DNA of 64,000 nt from CAVQEK01 sp964596645 (GCA_964596645.1 CAZQVB010000016.1:39971-103970), one strand, 5' to 3'. Shown: positions 1 through 9,534, counted from the first letter of the stretch. Translations and numbers: made by a program. Notes: generated by a model not told the origin, from the sequence alone.

Positions 1-1510
1 GATGCAACAGCAGGAATTGGGCATGGCGCGTAAGTTTTACGACTATGCCTTCATGAGCAGCTCCAAAACAAAAAATCGACTGTTGGAGGCCAGAGCACTT
101 TTTAAACTGGCCAAGTCGGAAAAGCAGATGGCGGAGTCGGGCAAGTACTCGCTTACCGAAGAGCAGGAATACTATGCCGACGCCGCGCTGCACTTTATGG
201 GCGCGCACATCAATTTCACCAAAACGACCATGGTGGAGACTTACGAGCACACCATGGCGCTGATGCAGGGCGCGGAGATACAATACCAGCAGGGCGAATA
301 CAAAGATGCCGTGAAAGGTCTCACCATCGCCTTTAAAATAGCACAGAAACAAAGGCAAAATGACCTTGCCCTCAAGGCCAGCAAACTGCTGGCCTCCAGC
401 TACGGCGAACTGAACGACCGCACCAATCAAAAGTATTTTGAATCGGTCTATCAGAATTATGACGATTACTTCATTTCCAAAGACAGCCTGTCGCAGCAAA
501 CGCAGACCATAGAAAAGCTGGAGACAGCCCGAAAGCTCACGGAGTCGGAGCTAGAGCTGAAGCAGTCGGAGATTGAACGCAAAAATTTGGAGTTGGAAAA
601 TCAAAAGGCCATAGCCGAAGCCAATGAAGCGATCATACGCCAGCAGCAGTTGGAGCGCCGGCTGATGATCGGCGGCATAGCAGTGGTATTGCTTTTTCTG
701 CTGATGGCCGGTATTGCTTACCGGTTTGCACGCAAGGCCAACAAGAAATTGAAACTTCAGAACAGCCAGATCAGTGCCCAAAAAACAGAGATAGAAAAAC
801 GGCAGGAAGAGCTGCGCAAGGAGAAAAACAAAAGCGACCATTTGCTGCTGAATATATTGCCAAAGCCGGTGGCGGAGGAGTTGAAAGACAAAGGCAAGGT
901 ACAGCCGAGGTACTACCCCATGGTGTCTGTCGTGTTCACCGACTTCAAAGGTTTTACACACTTGGCCGCCGGCATGACGCCCGGCGAAATAGTGCGTGAA
1001 CTCGAAGTGTGTTTCTACGCCTTCGACAACATCATAGACAAGTACAACCTGGAAAAAATAAAAACCATTGGCGACGGGTACATGTGCGCCGGTGGAGTGC
1101 CGGTGGCCAACAAAACAAATCCACTCGACGCAGTGAAGGCAGCATTGGAAATGACGCAGTTTATAGAACAGCGCAAGCAGGAGAAATTGCTGAAGAATGA
1201 ACCTTTTTTTGAAGTGAGAATTGGCATCAACACCGGGCCGGTGGTGGCTGGCGTGGTGGGCAAAAACAAGTTTGCCTACGACATATGGGGCGACGCGGTA
1301 AACCTGGCCAGCAGGATGGAGTCGAGTGGGGAAGTGGGGCGTGTAAATATATCGGGAGAGACATACCGCTATGTAAAGGATCATTTTTTCTTTACCTATC
1401 GCGGCCGGGTAAGTGCAAAAAATAAGGGTGAGGTGGAGATGTATTTTGTAGATGGCCGCGTGCGCTACAGCCAGCAAGGCGCCGGCCTGCCCGAACCCAA
1501 TGCCCAATGA
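1..1510 (+). CDS. Class III adenylate cyclase with TPR-like sensor region (5' truncated)
   Basis: Membrane-bound cyclase that should make cAMP from ATP. The first 150 or so residues are helical repeats of TPR type, followed by a coiled coil, one membrane helix (about residues 221-243 of the fragment), a second coiled coil and a C-terminal class III catalytic domain. The metal-binding Asp residues are in VFTDFKGF (about 314) and IGDGYM (about 358). The Lys in KTIGD and the Asp in YDIWGD are the pair that selects adenine over guanine, and NLASRM supplies the transition-state Asn and Arg, so adenylate is the better call. The reading frame is open to the window edge, so the true start and probably more TPRs lie upstream. 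The repeat region is a likely protein-interaction or signal-input part (inference). Confidence 0.85.
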   Translation, partial: MQQQELGMARKFYDYAFMSSSKTKNRLLEARALFKLAKSEKQMAESGKYSLTEEQEYYADAALHFMGAHINFTKTTMVETYEHTMALMQGAEIQYQQGEYKDAVKGLTIAFKIAQKQRQNDLALKASKLLASSYGELNDRTNQKYFESVYQNYDDYFISKDSLSQQTQTIEKLETARKLTESELELKQSEIERKNLELENQKAIAEANEAIIRQQQLERRLMIGGIAVVLLFLLMAGIAYRFARKANKKLKLQNSQISAQKTEIEKRQEELRKEKNKSDHLLLNILPKPVAEELKDKGKVQPRYYPMVSVVFTDFKGFTHLAAGMTPGEIVRELEVCFYAFDNIIDKYNLEKIKTIGDGYMCAGGVPVANKTNPLDAVKAALEMTQFIEQRKQEKLLKNEPFFEVRIGINTGPVVAGVVGKNKFAYDIWGDAVNLASRMESSGEVGRVNISGETYRYVKDHFFFTYRGRVSAKNKGEVEMYFVDGRVRYSQQGAGLPEPNAQ

Positions 1511-1651
1511 AAGCCAAGTGGTTCGATTTGCAGTTAAAACTTAAAATTAAATAAGCCTGTGGCGCAATGACAAATTCACTTTTTATGTAGCTTTAATAGC
1601 CCATTGATACTTCTGTAGATGAGCAATGTTGGTCTATAATTTTTTCTAGCT

Positions 1652-2365
1652 ATGAAAACCATTGCCTGCTTATCTACATCGCTTTTTTCCGCGTTGCTCT
1701 TCTTTTCTTCCTGCCAAAAAGATCCTTCAGAACTGGACAGTGACTTATTGTTGAACAAGACATACACTTACCAGTATGTAGAAGCAGGAAAGATTCGTGC
1801 TTTTACACAACAAGGTGAGGTAACCAAAGAGGCAAACCTCAACCGCGTAAAGCAGCGTTTTGAAGTTTTAAACTATGATAGCTTTCAATTTCTTAGTGAT
1901 CATGCTTCATCAGACTTACAGGATCAGGAAACCATACGATTTGACGGTGAATACGCCATCAATGCACAAGGAAAAAAACGACGCTACTCTCAACAGGATG
2001 GTCTGTTGACTGTGGTAGCGGCGGATACATCATATTTTCTCACGTTGGACCCCAGTAGTCAACCGCCAGTTTACGCATTCAACGTGATGGATTTAGGTAA
2101 GCATCAGCCATATCGAAGATTATTTTCTGTGCCTACCACAGTTGGTTTTAGAACGATGGCAGCTGTAGTGCCCGAAGAGTATTGGAAGATTGCCGATGGC
2201 AAATTGAAGTATCCGATTTTATGCTATTTCGTATACAAAAATTATGGCTCTTACTTTTCTATTCGATGGTGGAGAAGCAATAATGAACTGAATGAGTCAA
2301 TTTACACCGAAATGGTTTACGGTGATACAGTACTTGTACAGGAAAGTTGGGCAATATTTGAATAA
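1652..2365 (+). CDS. Putative lipoprotein, unknown function
   Basis: 237-residue protein with a classic lipoprotein signal: positively charged start, hydrophobic stretch and lipobox FFSSC with the Cys at about residue 21. The mature part is mixed alpha/beta and polar, with no domain I recognise. It precedes another lipoprotein gene by 40 bp in the same direction, and both have a Y-W-K-I motif in their C-terminal third (EYWKIADG here, DYWKIIEL in the next gene), so they may be distant relatives or partners. Exposure at the outer or inner membrane cannot be decided. Confidence 0.7.
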   Translation: MKTIACLSTSLFSALLFFSSCQKDPSELDSDLLLNKTYTYQYVEAGKIRAFTQQGEVTKEANLNRVKQRFEVLNYDSFQFLSDHASSDLQDQETIRFDGEYAINAQGKKRRYSQQDGLLTVVAADTSYFLTLDPSSQPPVYAFNVMDLGKHQPYRRLFSVPTTVGFRTMAAVVPEEYWKIADGKLKYPILCYFVYKNYGSYFSIRWWRSNNELNESIYTEMVYGDTVLVQESWAIFE

Positions 2366-2405
2366 ATCATTGGCGACTCAGTAGACCTGGAAAAACACAG
2401 CTGAT

Positions 2406-2987
2406 ATGTATTCCATTTTCAACAAAAGATTTTTGATATTCATATGTGTGTTAAGTGCCTGTCTTGCATGCAGTGAACCCGATGACGACACTTTGGAACT
2501 ACTGACAGCGCATCCCTGGCAACGCACTGGCAGTGGCCCTATGAGTATCATTCAATTCAACAAAGATTTCACCTTCAATGAAACAGCGGTGATGACCAGC
2601 TATAACCCATTAATTGGGTTGTATTCTGCGATAAGCGTCAATAGAATTGCGCTTTTAGGTCGATTTTCATTGGATGGTCGAATGCTTACTCTTTATGATT
2701 ATAGCGTTCAGGTACTTGATGATGCCGAAGAAGTGGATGTTGATGTACAACCGGGCGATATACAATATAATCCCAATGCTTCTGACAATTGCTACCAATA
2801 CGTGCTGCACCGGTGGAACCCTGAATATGCGTATAATGGGACAAATTGTGATGGTGATGTCAATGTGATTAATAATCCCGAATTAATGCCTGACTATTGG
2901 AAGATTATAGAATTAAATGAGGATATACTCACACTTCAGGCTGAGGATAAAGAAATTCATTTTAAGGCCCTTCCGTTAAACCTTTGA
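2406..2987 (+). CDS. Putative lipocalin-like lipoprotein
   Basis: 193-residue lipoprotein; lipobox CLAC with the lipidated Cys at about residue 22. The mature part follows the pattern of Bacteroidota lipocalin-like proteins: an early W in a strand (HPWQRT), F.F..D.TF in the next strand, a middle GRFSLDGRMLTLYDY hairpin and a late YWKIIELNEDILTLQ strand pair. That fold assignment rests on pattern only. Ligand and role are unknown. It lies 40 bp after the preceding lipoprotein gene and is probably co-transcribed with it. Confidence 0.65.
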   Translation: MYSIFNKRFLIFICVLSACLACSEPDDDTLELLTAHPWQRTGSGPMSIIQFNKDFTFNETAVMTSYNPLIGLYSAISVNRIALLGRFSLDGRMLTLYDYSVQVLDDAEEVDVDVQPGDIQYNPNASDNCYQYVLHRWNPEYAYNGTNCDGDVNVINNPELMPDYWKIIELNEDILTLQAEDKEIHFKALPLNL

Positions 2988-3139
2988 TACAACACTGTAG
3001 GTTCCATGACTGAAAGCCATTGGAACGAAGAGCGCGTTGTTAGAGGCATATACCTCAGTACGGATGGCTTTTATTTTTCCAAAAGTTTAAAAAAACATAA
3101 ATGATAATTCGCTGATAGGCACAGGGCGGCTCTGGTGTA

Positions 3140-3685
3140 TCAGCGTTCACCGGCCATGGTGTAGAGAGCGTTCACCGTTTTCCAGTTGCGCGTGGTAGCG
3201 GGCATTTGTAGCTTCTTTTCTATGTAGTTATTGTTCAGCTTCGCCCGTCCGTAGCCATTTTCAAAGTGAAGATAAAGGTATCGCCCGGCAGCGCGGAGTT
3301 CTTCTCCCTGAGAGCCTGTCTGCTTCAACAGTTCAAGCGCCTCGTCGTCGGGCTCCCTGGCCAAAAAAGTGACGTATAAACCCGCTGTATCTTTGTCAGG
3401 TGGTGTGCCAAACGGATTCTCTCTGAGCAGCTGGTCAAAAACCTCCGGCAACTCCACCCATACCGCTACGCTGAAACCGTATTGATTTTCAATGGCTGTT
3501 GTCAGCTTGTCTGTTAGAATGGCCACATTCTCTGCGCTGTGTTCAAATAGTACGTTGCCACTTTGCAGATAGGTGTCCACATTCACAAACCCGATGGATG
3601 CGCAAAGTGAATTTAAATCGGCCATACGTATAAGTTTCTGTCCACTCACATTGATGCCGCGCAACAGCGCTATGTATGTATTCAT
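3140..3685 (-). CDS. DUF1697 family protein
   Basis: 181 residues from the chosen ATG (MNTYIALLRGINVSG), which is the standard N-terminus of DUF1697 proteins; an in-frame ATG nine codons upstream would add MAEGSKGIV and is less likely. The family signature is clear: LLRGINVSGQKLIRM, then a YLQSGNVLFE strand near residue 50, a central VWVELPEVFDQLLRENPFG segment, and a C-terminal NNYIEKKLQMPATTRNWKTV motif. Biochemical function is unknown for the family. It is divergently arranged to the next gene with only about 65 bp between starts. Confidence 0.85.
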   Translation of the reverse strand: MNTYIALLRGINVSGQKLIRMADLNSLCASIGFVNVDTYLQSGNVLFEHSAENVAILTDKLTTAIENQYGFSVAVWVELPEVFDQLLRENPFGTPPDKDTAGLYVTFLAREPDDEALELLKQTGSQGEELRAAGRYLYLHFENGYGRAKLNNNYIEKKLQMPATTRNWKTVNALYTMAGER

Positions 3686-3750
3686 CACAATACCTTTTGA
3701 ACCCTCAGCCAAAGCCGGTGTTTAAGAAAAAGAAATAAACCAGGAGCGAA

Positions 3751-4959
3751 ATGTACGACATCATATTGTATGGCGCCAGTGGCTTTACCGGAGGCCTTGT
3801 GGCGGATTATCTGCACACCACCTACGGCACATCGCAATCGCTGAAGTGGGCCATTGCCGGCCGCACAGAGGAAAAATTGCAAAAAGTGTGCAGCGACCTG
3901 AATGCGCCGGAGCTTCCCGTTGTACTGGCCGACGCCGACAAGCCGGATACGCTCAGGCGCATGTGCGAGAAATCAAAAGTGGTGATTTCTACGGTGGGGC
4001 CGTATCAGAAACATGGTGAGCCACTCATACAGGCTTGCACAGCAGTAGGCACTGACTATGTGGACCTGTGTGGTGAGGTGGCCTGGATGGCCGAAATGAT
4101 CCATAAATATCAGTCGGCGGCACAGGACTCTGGCGCACGTATGGTCTTTTCGTGTGGCTACGATTCACTGCCTTTCGATATGGGTGTGTATAAGCTGCAG
4201 CAGTTGTCGATGGATAGGTTCGGAAAGCCGGCGATCAGGGTGCGCGCGCGCATACGGCGCACCAAAGGAGGGCTCTCCGGCGGCACACTGGCCAGCGGCA
4301 TAGCCACAGCCGAGCGGGCAGCTTCCGATTCGGATGTAAAACGCCTGCTGGCCGATCATTTTGCACTAACTCCCGGCTTCACCGGCCCGCCACAGCCCAC
4401 AGGCCCGCATGCCTACTTCGACAACATCATCAACAGCTGGACGGCACCATTCATTATGGCCGACATCAACACACGCAATATCCACCGCAGCAACTACCTG
4501 CTGGGCCACCGCTATGGCAAAGAATTTTTATATGACGAAAGACAAATGACCGGCGATGGCGCAGATGGTAAGAAAAGGGCGTTTAGCCTTGCGCGCAAGA
4601 TCAAATGGATGGAGCGTGCTCTAAAATTTAGTATTGCCCGTTATTTGATCGGCAAGCTGGTGCTGCAACCGGGCAAAGGCCCGTCAAAAGAGAAGCGGGA
4701 GGCCGGCTATTACGATATATTGTTCGTAGGCCTTACCGATCAGGGTGAGGAAACGACCCTGAGTGTGCAGGGCAACAAAGATCCGGGCTATGGCGCCACC
4801 GCGGGTTTTCTGGCAGAAAGCGCCATGTGCCTGGCACACGATATGGACAAGGATGCCCTACCCGGCGGCTTCTGGACCTGTGCATCAGCCATGGGCGATA
4901 AGCTCTACCACCGGTTGGTACAGCATGCGGAGATTAGTTTTGAAACTGATGTGGTTTGA
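3751..4959 (+). CDS. Saccharopine dehydrogenase-like / trans-acting enoyl reductase family protein
   Basis: 402-residue NAD(P)-binding protein. The N-terminus (YDIILYGASGFTGGLVADYL) is a Rossmann beta-alpha-beta with GASGFTG as the dinucleotide loop, and VVISTVGPYQKHGEPLIQAC plus GTDYVDLCGEVAW is the signature shared by saccharopine dehydrogenase-like oxidoreductases and the trans-acting enoyl reductases of mycobacterial lipid synthesis. The C-terminal half (residues 200-400) is the family's substrate or dimer domain and is less conserved. The actual substrate in this organism is unknown; nothing nearby points to lysine metabolism, so a lipid-linked reduction is more plausible (inference). 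Confidence 0.8.
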   Translation: MYDIILYGASGFTGGLVADYLHTTYGTSQSLKWAIAGRTEEKLQKVCSDLNAPELPVVLADADKPDTLRRMCEKSKVVISTVGPYQKHGEPLIQACTAVGTDYVDLCGEVAWMAEMIHKYQSAAQDSGARMVFSCGYDSLPFDMGVYKLQQLSMDRFGKPAIRVRARIRRTKGGLSGGTLASGIATAERAASDSDVKRLLADHFALTPGFTGPPQPTGPHAYFDNIINSWTAPFIMADINTRNIHRSNYLLGHRYGKEFLYDERQMTGDGADGKKRAFSLARKIKWMERALKFSIARYLIGKLVLQPGKGPSKEKREAGYYDILFVGLTDQGEETTLSVQGNKDPGYGATAGFLAESAMCLAHDMDKDALPGGFWTCASAMGDKLYHRLVQHAEISFETDVV

Positions 4960-5110
4960 AAAGAAGTATTGGGCGGTAAATTATTTGTAATCTTAGATTA
5001 ACCTTTAGAGTCGGATGCATAAAATGCGGATACGAATCACTGTGGTTGGTATTCGGTTCTTAGAGTATATACCATGGGAGTTCCCAGATAATTTGAAGTA
5101 TATCAAAAAA

Positions 5111-5124
5111 GTAAATACTTTTAC
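5111..5124 (+). promoter_or_regulatory. Candidate operator before the toxin-antitoxin pair
   Basis: Inverted repeat GTAAA-N4-TTTAC centred about 21 bp before the antitoxin ATG. Ribbon-helix-helix antitoxins usually bind short palindromes over their own promoter, so this is a candidate autoregulatory site. It is short enough to occur by chance in AT-rich DNA. Confidence 0.3.
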
Positions 5125-5138
5125 CCAAAGATAAAACA

Positions 5139-5369
5139 ATGAAAAATCTATCATTAAAACTAGAAGACGACATTTTCCAGGAAACTGAGAAAATAGTAAC
5201 CAAGGTTAAAAAAAGCCGAAATAGATACATAAACGAAGCAATTGAATTTTATAATCGATTATATAAAAGGCGACTTCTGTCAAAGCAGCTGAGTAAGGAA
5301 TCAAAAATCGTTGCTCAGGACTCACTGGAGTTCTTGGCTGAGTTTGAAAAGCTAAACGATGAGAATTAA
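5139..5369 (+). CDS. Ribbon-helix-helix antitoxin (MazE/CopG type)
   Basis: 76-residue protein. The start MKNLSLKLEDDIFQETEKI gives the single beta strand followed by the first helix, and KSRNRYINEAIEFYNRLY is the second helix of a ribbon-helix-helix DNA-binding fold. The charged C-terminal tail (residues 50-76) would be the toxin-binding part. The stop overlaps the start of the next gene by 11 bp, the usual translational coupling of antitoxin and toxin. Expected to neutralise the MazF-like toxin and repress its own operon. The pair is AT-rich relative to the genes on the left, which suggests acquisition. Confidence 0.8.
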   Translation: MKNLSLKLEDDIFQETEKIVTKVKKSRNRYINEAIEFYNRLYKRRLLSKQLSKESKIVAQDSLEFLAEFEKLNDEN

Positions 5370-5703
5370 GCAATTTGATATTTGGATTGCTGACCTATAT
5401 CCGAGAATGGGGACAGAAACTGGAAAAATTAGACCTGTAATTATTGTGCAGACTGATTTGTTAAACAAAGAACATCCGTCGACTATCGTTTGCCCGATAA
5501 CGACAAACGTACAACCGGAATCCGAAATATTGAGGATTCATATAAACAAATCAAAATTTGGACTCAAGGAGGACTGCGACATAATGATTGACCAAGTAAG
5601 AGCAGTTGACAATAAGCGTCTAGTTAAAAAAGTTGGTGAAGTGGACACTGATATTGCTCAAAAGGTCAGAGAGAGTCTGCGAATAGTATTGGACTTGGAC
5701 TAA
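5359..5703 (+). CDS. MazF/PemK-type endoribonuclease toxin
   Basis: 114 residues, normal length for the family. Key features: the opening IKQFDIWIADLYPRMGTETGKIRPVIIVQTD, in which GKIRPVIIVQ is the conserved strand with the catalytic Arg, then the TIVCPITTN segment with the conserved Thr, and the DCDIMIDQVRAVDNKRLVKKVG region near the end. MazF toxins cleave mRNA at short sequence motifs and stop growth when the antitoxin is lost. No truncation or missing key residue is seen, so the toxin looks intact. Confidence 0.88.
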   Translation: MRIKQFDIWIADLYPRMGTETGKIRPVIIVQTDLLNKEHPSTIVCPITTNVQPESEILRIHINKSKFGLKEDCDIMIDQVRAVDNKRLVKKVGEVDTDIAQKVRESLRIVLDLD

Positions 5704-5769
5704 TTGGTAAGAAGAGCAATTAAGGTGCGCGAGCAATTTCAATTTGATTAATGTTTTAAGGTAATTTGA

Positions 5770-6130
5770 CTAATTTCTAAATAGCATCTATCCCAGCATC
5801 GTTTTTTGAATGTGAACTACACCGTGTTGGAGGTAAAGGCAATAATGGCCAACGATGCCATTCGCTCGGAGGATAACATGAGCCAGAAATCAGTTTAGAT
5901 AATTCTGCAGGTACTTGGCGTCTACGTCATTAATTTATGCCATGAACTTTCGGAGCCGCATGTACATATTATTATTGATGCGGCCACTATAAATCCTTGT
6001 GGCCCGTGCGGTCGCAGGTGGCTATTACGGCGCACCTCATTATCGCTAATGCCTGGCTTTTTGCCATCTCCTTCGCAATGCAGTGCCGGCTTTCCTGGCC
6101 GTGCTCCCACTTTTCTGAGCAAGTAAAGGC
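5770..6130 (-). pseudogene. Decayed IS1595-family (ISXO2-like) transposase, copy 1
   Basis: No intact gene, but the minus strand reads in pieces as a transposase: GKKPGISDNEVRR and, one frame over, TCDRTGHKDL (family pattern: K-R-G-I-S-x-x-Q and D-R-x-G), then a one-base slip, then NNNMYMRLRKFMA, a stop, DAKYLQNYLN (family: GVATKYLxNYLxW), a stop, and ERMASLAIIAFTSNTV-stop-FTFK. The same pieces occur in the same order in a second remnant at 58666-58890, and the two support each other. It has at least one frameshift and several stops, so it is dead. Terminal inverted repeats were not identified. Beyond this, 5704-6284 holds nothing else I can name. Confidence 0.7.
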
Positions 6131-6284
6131 CAAGTTGTACCTATCCATTCATTATCATACAAGTCTGAAGAGGAATTGGTGCCATAGCCCTCTTTAATGA
6201 TATATAGGCCCGGACACTATAATAAAGAGTTTTCAGTAACAACAAAAGTTACCTTCCGTTCTATACCAAAGCTTAGTCAGCGAA

Positions 6285-8381
6285 TTATTCATTGGTTTTG
6301 CTACATACATTTTTGAAATTTTCGCTCCAGATTGATCCGATGAGAGAATCACCCCTGTACAATCCAGCTTTCACCACCTCATCATTATTTATCACAATGG
6401 GCCCAGTATATTTGGTTGAACGGGATGTTAAACTTTGATTCCCTTTCTCAAACCTAATGACGCCATTTCTTTGAGAAGATATGTGTATCAAAACAATGTC
6501 ATCAAAGTGATAGTTCCAGGAATCAACTCTTTCCCATCGATCATCGTCAGCAATTGAATCATCGCTTGATAAATTAATATTTAAAGGTTTCAGTTCATAA
6601 TACGACATTATTTCATGACCAACCGGATGACCATCCTCCGTAAAAGCCTGATACTTTAAGGTGGTCGTTTTAAAAAATTTCAGTTCATCGACATATAAGG
6701 AAGAAGTGTCGGAGACTGATTGGCCGTTGGTGGTAAAGCGAATTGAGAATATGTCGGGTGCTTTCAGCTTTACTGTTAAAGTGTCATCAAACCATGTTTG
6801 CTCATCTCTTCTTCCATCTGAAACATCCGGAAACATTAACCCATGTGTTTCAGTTTGAACGGGTGATAAATACCTACTGAATTTTGAATCTAAAATATTT
6901 AAGATGCTTAAGAAAATTTCATCAGAAATGGACTTATCGATATTCCAAACGCGCTCAGACATCGCCGGAACTCTCCTTCGAAGTGAACTTATCTCAACAA
7001 ATTCAGGCTGATCCCAAGAAGCCATTCCAGCACCGAGTATACCCGGATCTGGCGCAATCTGAATGGTATCATATGATGGGATGGATGGAATCCAATTCTG
7101 CCATTGATACACATTCCAAGAAAGAATATCTTCCGGATTCCATTTTCTGGAGTTCACTACATAAAGAGGTTTCCAGCTTACGTTGATTACGTTAAATCCG
7201 GCGTTTAATAAATCAGTGGGCAGTTGATACATAGTTTCCCAAGCCATCACCACTATATCTTTCGATATTTGGCTGTTTCCTTCTTCGGAAAACCCTTCCC
7301 ACACAATGGTTTGCTTTCCGGCTTTTTGTACCATGTTGTGCATTCGATTTATAAACATCCAATACACGTCTTCTATAGAATTCAGATCATTGCTTTCAAG
7401 ATATTGGCGTATAGCGGGTTCTTGATCCATTCCACTAAAATTAGGTTCGTCTCCTCCAATATGAATGTATTGAGACGAATGAAACAGAGTAGCAATTTCT
7501 CTGATCAAGGTGTCGAGCACAGGATAAATTTGTTCGTTCGTCATATTGATGGTTTGCCGATTCAATTCTTTATTGTTAAAGCCGAATAAATCGGGTATTT
7601 TTTCAATAAACTGACCGGCATGCCCGGGCACTTCAAGTTCTGGAATTAATTCTACGCCTCTTGCGTTTGCGAAGTCTATAAGTTCAGCTAATTCTTCTTT
7701 TTCATATGAAAAATTTTCTGTGACGAGTTGAGGATATGCTGAAGAAGGAAAAGTAAAATGTTTTTCGTCAGTAAGGTGAAGTTGCAGATAACGTATTTTG
7801 TACCACCTGCACAAAGAAACAACCATCTTCAATGTTTCAATGCTATGTATTCTGCGAGCAACATCTACCATTAATCCCCTAAACGGAAAATCAGGGTAAT
7901 CATAGAGATCTGAATAGTGAAGGCGATGAGAATCATTGTTTTGCTGTATTGCCTGCATAAGGCTAACTGTACCCATTGCTACTCCTGAATATGTGCCACC
8001 CTTTACTTCGATTTTCTCCTTTACAGAGATCATGTATGCATCATCCGCCAACGTAGTATCTATGTTCAATGCCAAGTCAGCATTTTCTAAATTCATGCTG
8101 TACCTTAAATTAATCAAGTACAACGTTTTGAATTCTTCTACAAGTACTTCAAACAATGGCTTCAGTGCTGGATCTTCATAACTGATCGTTAAAGTGTCTT
8201 TGATATTGAAATAGCCATTCGAATAAGCAATGTCTTTTGGGATGGGAATTATGGTATATTTTTCATTATCAACGTTAGAATCATTTTTGCATCCAAGGAC
8301 AAATAGTATCATCACCAAATAGAACAAGGTCAATTTTAAGCTTCTAAGTATGAAGCATGAGTATGTCCAACGATTACGCAC
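6285..8381 (-). CDS. Beta-N-acetylhexosaminidase, GH20, lipoprotein
   Basis: 698-residue exo-hydrolase that should remove terminal GlcNAc or GalNAc from chitooligosaccharides or glycans by substrate-assisted catalysis. A lipoprotein signal ends at FVLGC (Cys about 31), placing it on a membrane surface. Residues 40-155 fit the GH20b domain; the catalytic barrel starts at DFPFRGLMVDVARR (about 165) with LHLTDEKHF following; the paired catalytic Asp-Glu is in HIGGDEPN (about 310). After the barrel (from about 500) come chitobiase-like C-terminal domains. The start could be a Met nearer the signal core (MILFVLGC). The gene is AT-richer than its right-hand neighbours and next to an IS remnant, so it may be acquired. 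No chitin-uptake genes are adjacent. Confidence 0.9.
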   Translation of the reverse strand: MRNRWTYSCFILRSLKLTLFYLVMILFVLGCKNDSNVDNEKYTIIPIPKDIAYSNGYFNIKDTLTISYEDPALKPLFEVLVEEFKTLYLINLRYSMNLENADLALNIDTTLADDAYMISVKEKIEVKGGTYSGVAMGTVSLMQAIQQNNDSHRLHYSDLYDYPDFPFRGLMVDVARRIHSIETLKMVVSLCRWYKIRYLQLHLTDEKHFTFPSSAYPQLVTENFSYEKEELAELIDFANARGVELIPELEVPGHAGQFIEKIPDLFGFNNKELNRQTINMTNEQIYPVLDTLIREIATLFHSSQYIHIGGDEPNFSGMDQEPAIRQYLESNDLNSIEDVYWMFINRMHNMVQKAGKQTIVWEGFSEEGNSQISKDIVVMAWETMYQLPTDLLNAGFNVINVSWKPLYVVNSRKWNPEDILSWNVYQWQNWIPSIPSYDTIQIAPDPGILGAGMASWDQPEFVEISSLRRRVPAMSERVWNIDKSISDEIFLSILNILDSKFSRYLSPVQTETHGLMFPDVSDGRRDEQTWFDDTLTVKLKAPDIFSIRFTTNGQSVSDTSSLYVDELKFFKTTTLKYQAFTEDGHPVGHEIMSYYELKPLNINLSSDDSIADDDRWERVDSWNYHFDDIVLIHISSQRNGVIRFEKGNQSLTSRSTKYTGPIVINNDEVVKAGLYRGDSLIGSIWSENFKNVCSKTNE

Positions 8382-8433
8382 TTTATAGAATATTTATAGT
8401 GAAGAACAACAACATTTAACTGATTACCACCAC

Positions 8434-9534
8434 TTACTTCTCCGCGTCTTTCTGTTGCGAGCTGATCCACTGATGTCGTTGGGCGTTCAGGTCGCTGTTT
8501 TCACCCATCCAGGCCCATAACTTGATCAGCCCGTTTTGGTGGGCACTGCTGAGGAAGCTGCCGTCGGCATTGAAGTCGAGGTACTCGGCATGATCGCCCG
8601 CCCAGGTTTTATGGGCCACCGGTATGTGGTCGTCGGAGAATTTGAGTATGTCGGCGACGCGGTACACATATATGTAAGGGTCATGCCCTGCATGGGCAAT
8701 ATAGGCGCCGCCAGGGTGCCAGCTCACTGATTCTATTTTCTTGCCTGTATGATTGAAAAAACGGATGAGTTTGCCCTGCTTCCAATCCCAGAGATGCACA
8801 TTGCCGCGTGAGGTGCCGCCTTGCCCTACTGCCAACACATATTGGCCATCGGGTGAAAAGACGCCGCTTGTAAAAATGGTAAAATGCTCCGTTGCCAATG
8901 TTTGCTGCAGCGACCAGTCCGCTACCGCGTATACTTTTACAGCCCCATGCCCCACGGCCAACAGGTATTCATCGTCTTTGGTGAAAAACAGTTCATTGAC
9001 GGTATTGCCAAAATTCATGGCGGCTACTTCTTTTCCCGAACCGGCATCGAAAACCCTGATCCAGCCCTGCACTGATTCATCGGTCCCAGTGGTCTTTTCT
9101 TCACCCACAGCCAGCATATTGCCTTGGTGCGACCATGTGAGGCCATCTACGGCACGGCCCATTTTCAGCACTTTGTGCACTTCGCCGTTGCTTGCGTTAT
9201 AAATAGTCACCAGATAGTCTTCGCTGCAGGCGGCCACAAAGCGGCCATCTGCAGAAAAGCCGACGCGCTCTACCTCCTGGGCTGCGTACTGTCGCCACAG
9301 CTCCGTGCCGTCAGATGTTCGCCACATGATCACCGAATTGTCATACTTGGTGCCGCTCACCAAGAGTTTTCCATCCGGCGAAAACTCAACACTTTCTACA
9401 GAGCCCGCCTCGCCAAGCGCATCGGCCACCCGGGCCCATACTGGCTCCAGTCTCAGTTGGTAGTCGAGCATAGATTGGCTGTGCACCATAGGGGCAAAGA
9501 AAAGGGCGACGAATAGTACAAGGAGTTGTTTCAT
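8434..9534 (-). CDS. Secreted WD40-repeat beta-propeller protein
   Basis: 366 residues from the ATG of MKQLLVLFVALFFAPMVHSQ, a good Sec signal peptide; an in-frame ATG ten codons upstream is less likely because it spoils the signal. The mature part contains WD40 repeats with typical endings such as NSVIMWRTSDG, VTIYNASNGEV, WIRVFDAGSGKEV, GNVHLWDWKQGKL and LIKLWAWMG, each preceded by FSPDG or an equivalent turn, enough for one seven-bladed propeller. These act as protein-binding platforms; the partner is unknown. Its stop lies about 50 bp upstream of the GH20 start in the same direction. Confidence 0.8.
   Translation of the reverse strand: MKQLLVLFVALFFAPMVHSQSMLDYQLRLEPVWARVADALGEAGSVESVEFSPDGKLLVSGTKYDNSVIMWRTSDGTELWRQYAAQEVERVGFSADGRFVAACSEDYLVTIYNASNGEVHKVLKMGRAVDGLTWSHQGNMLAVGEEKTTGTDESVQGWIRVFDAGSGKEVAAMNFGNTVNELFFTKDDEYLLAVGHGAVKVYAVADWSLQQTLATEHFTIFTSGVFSPDGQYVLAVGQGGTSRGNVHLWDWKQGKLIRFFNHTGKKIESVSWHPGGAYIAHAGHDPYIYVYRVADILKFSDDHIPVAHKTWAGDHAEYLDFNADGSFLSSAHQNGLIKLWAWMGENSDLNAQRHQWISSQQKDAEK

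Noticed and set aside
551..1507. 318-codon open frame on the minus strand inside the cyclase gene
   Set aside because: Mirrors the codon bias of the real gene; no domain, signal or upstream promoter.
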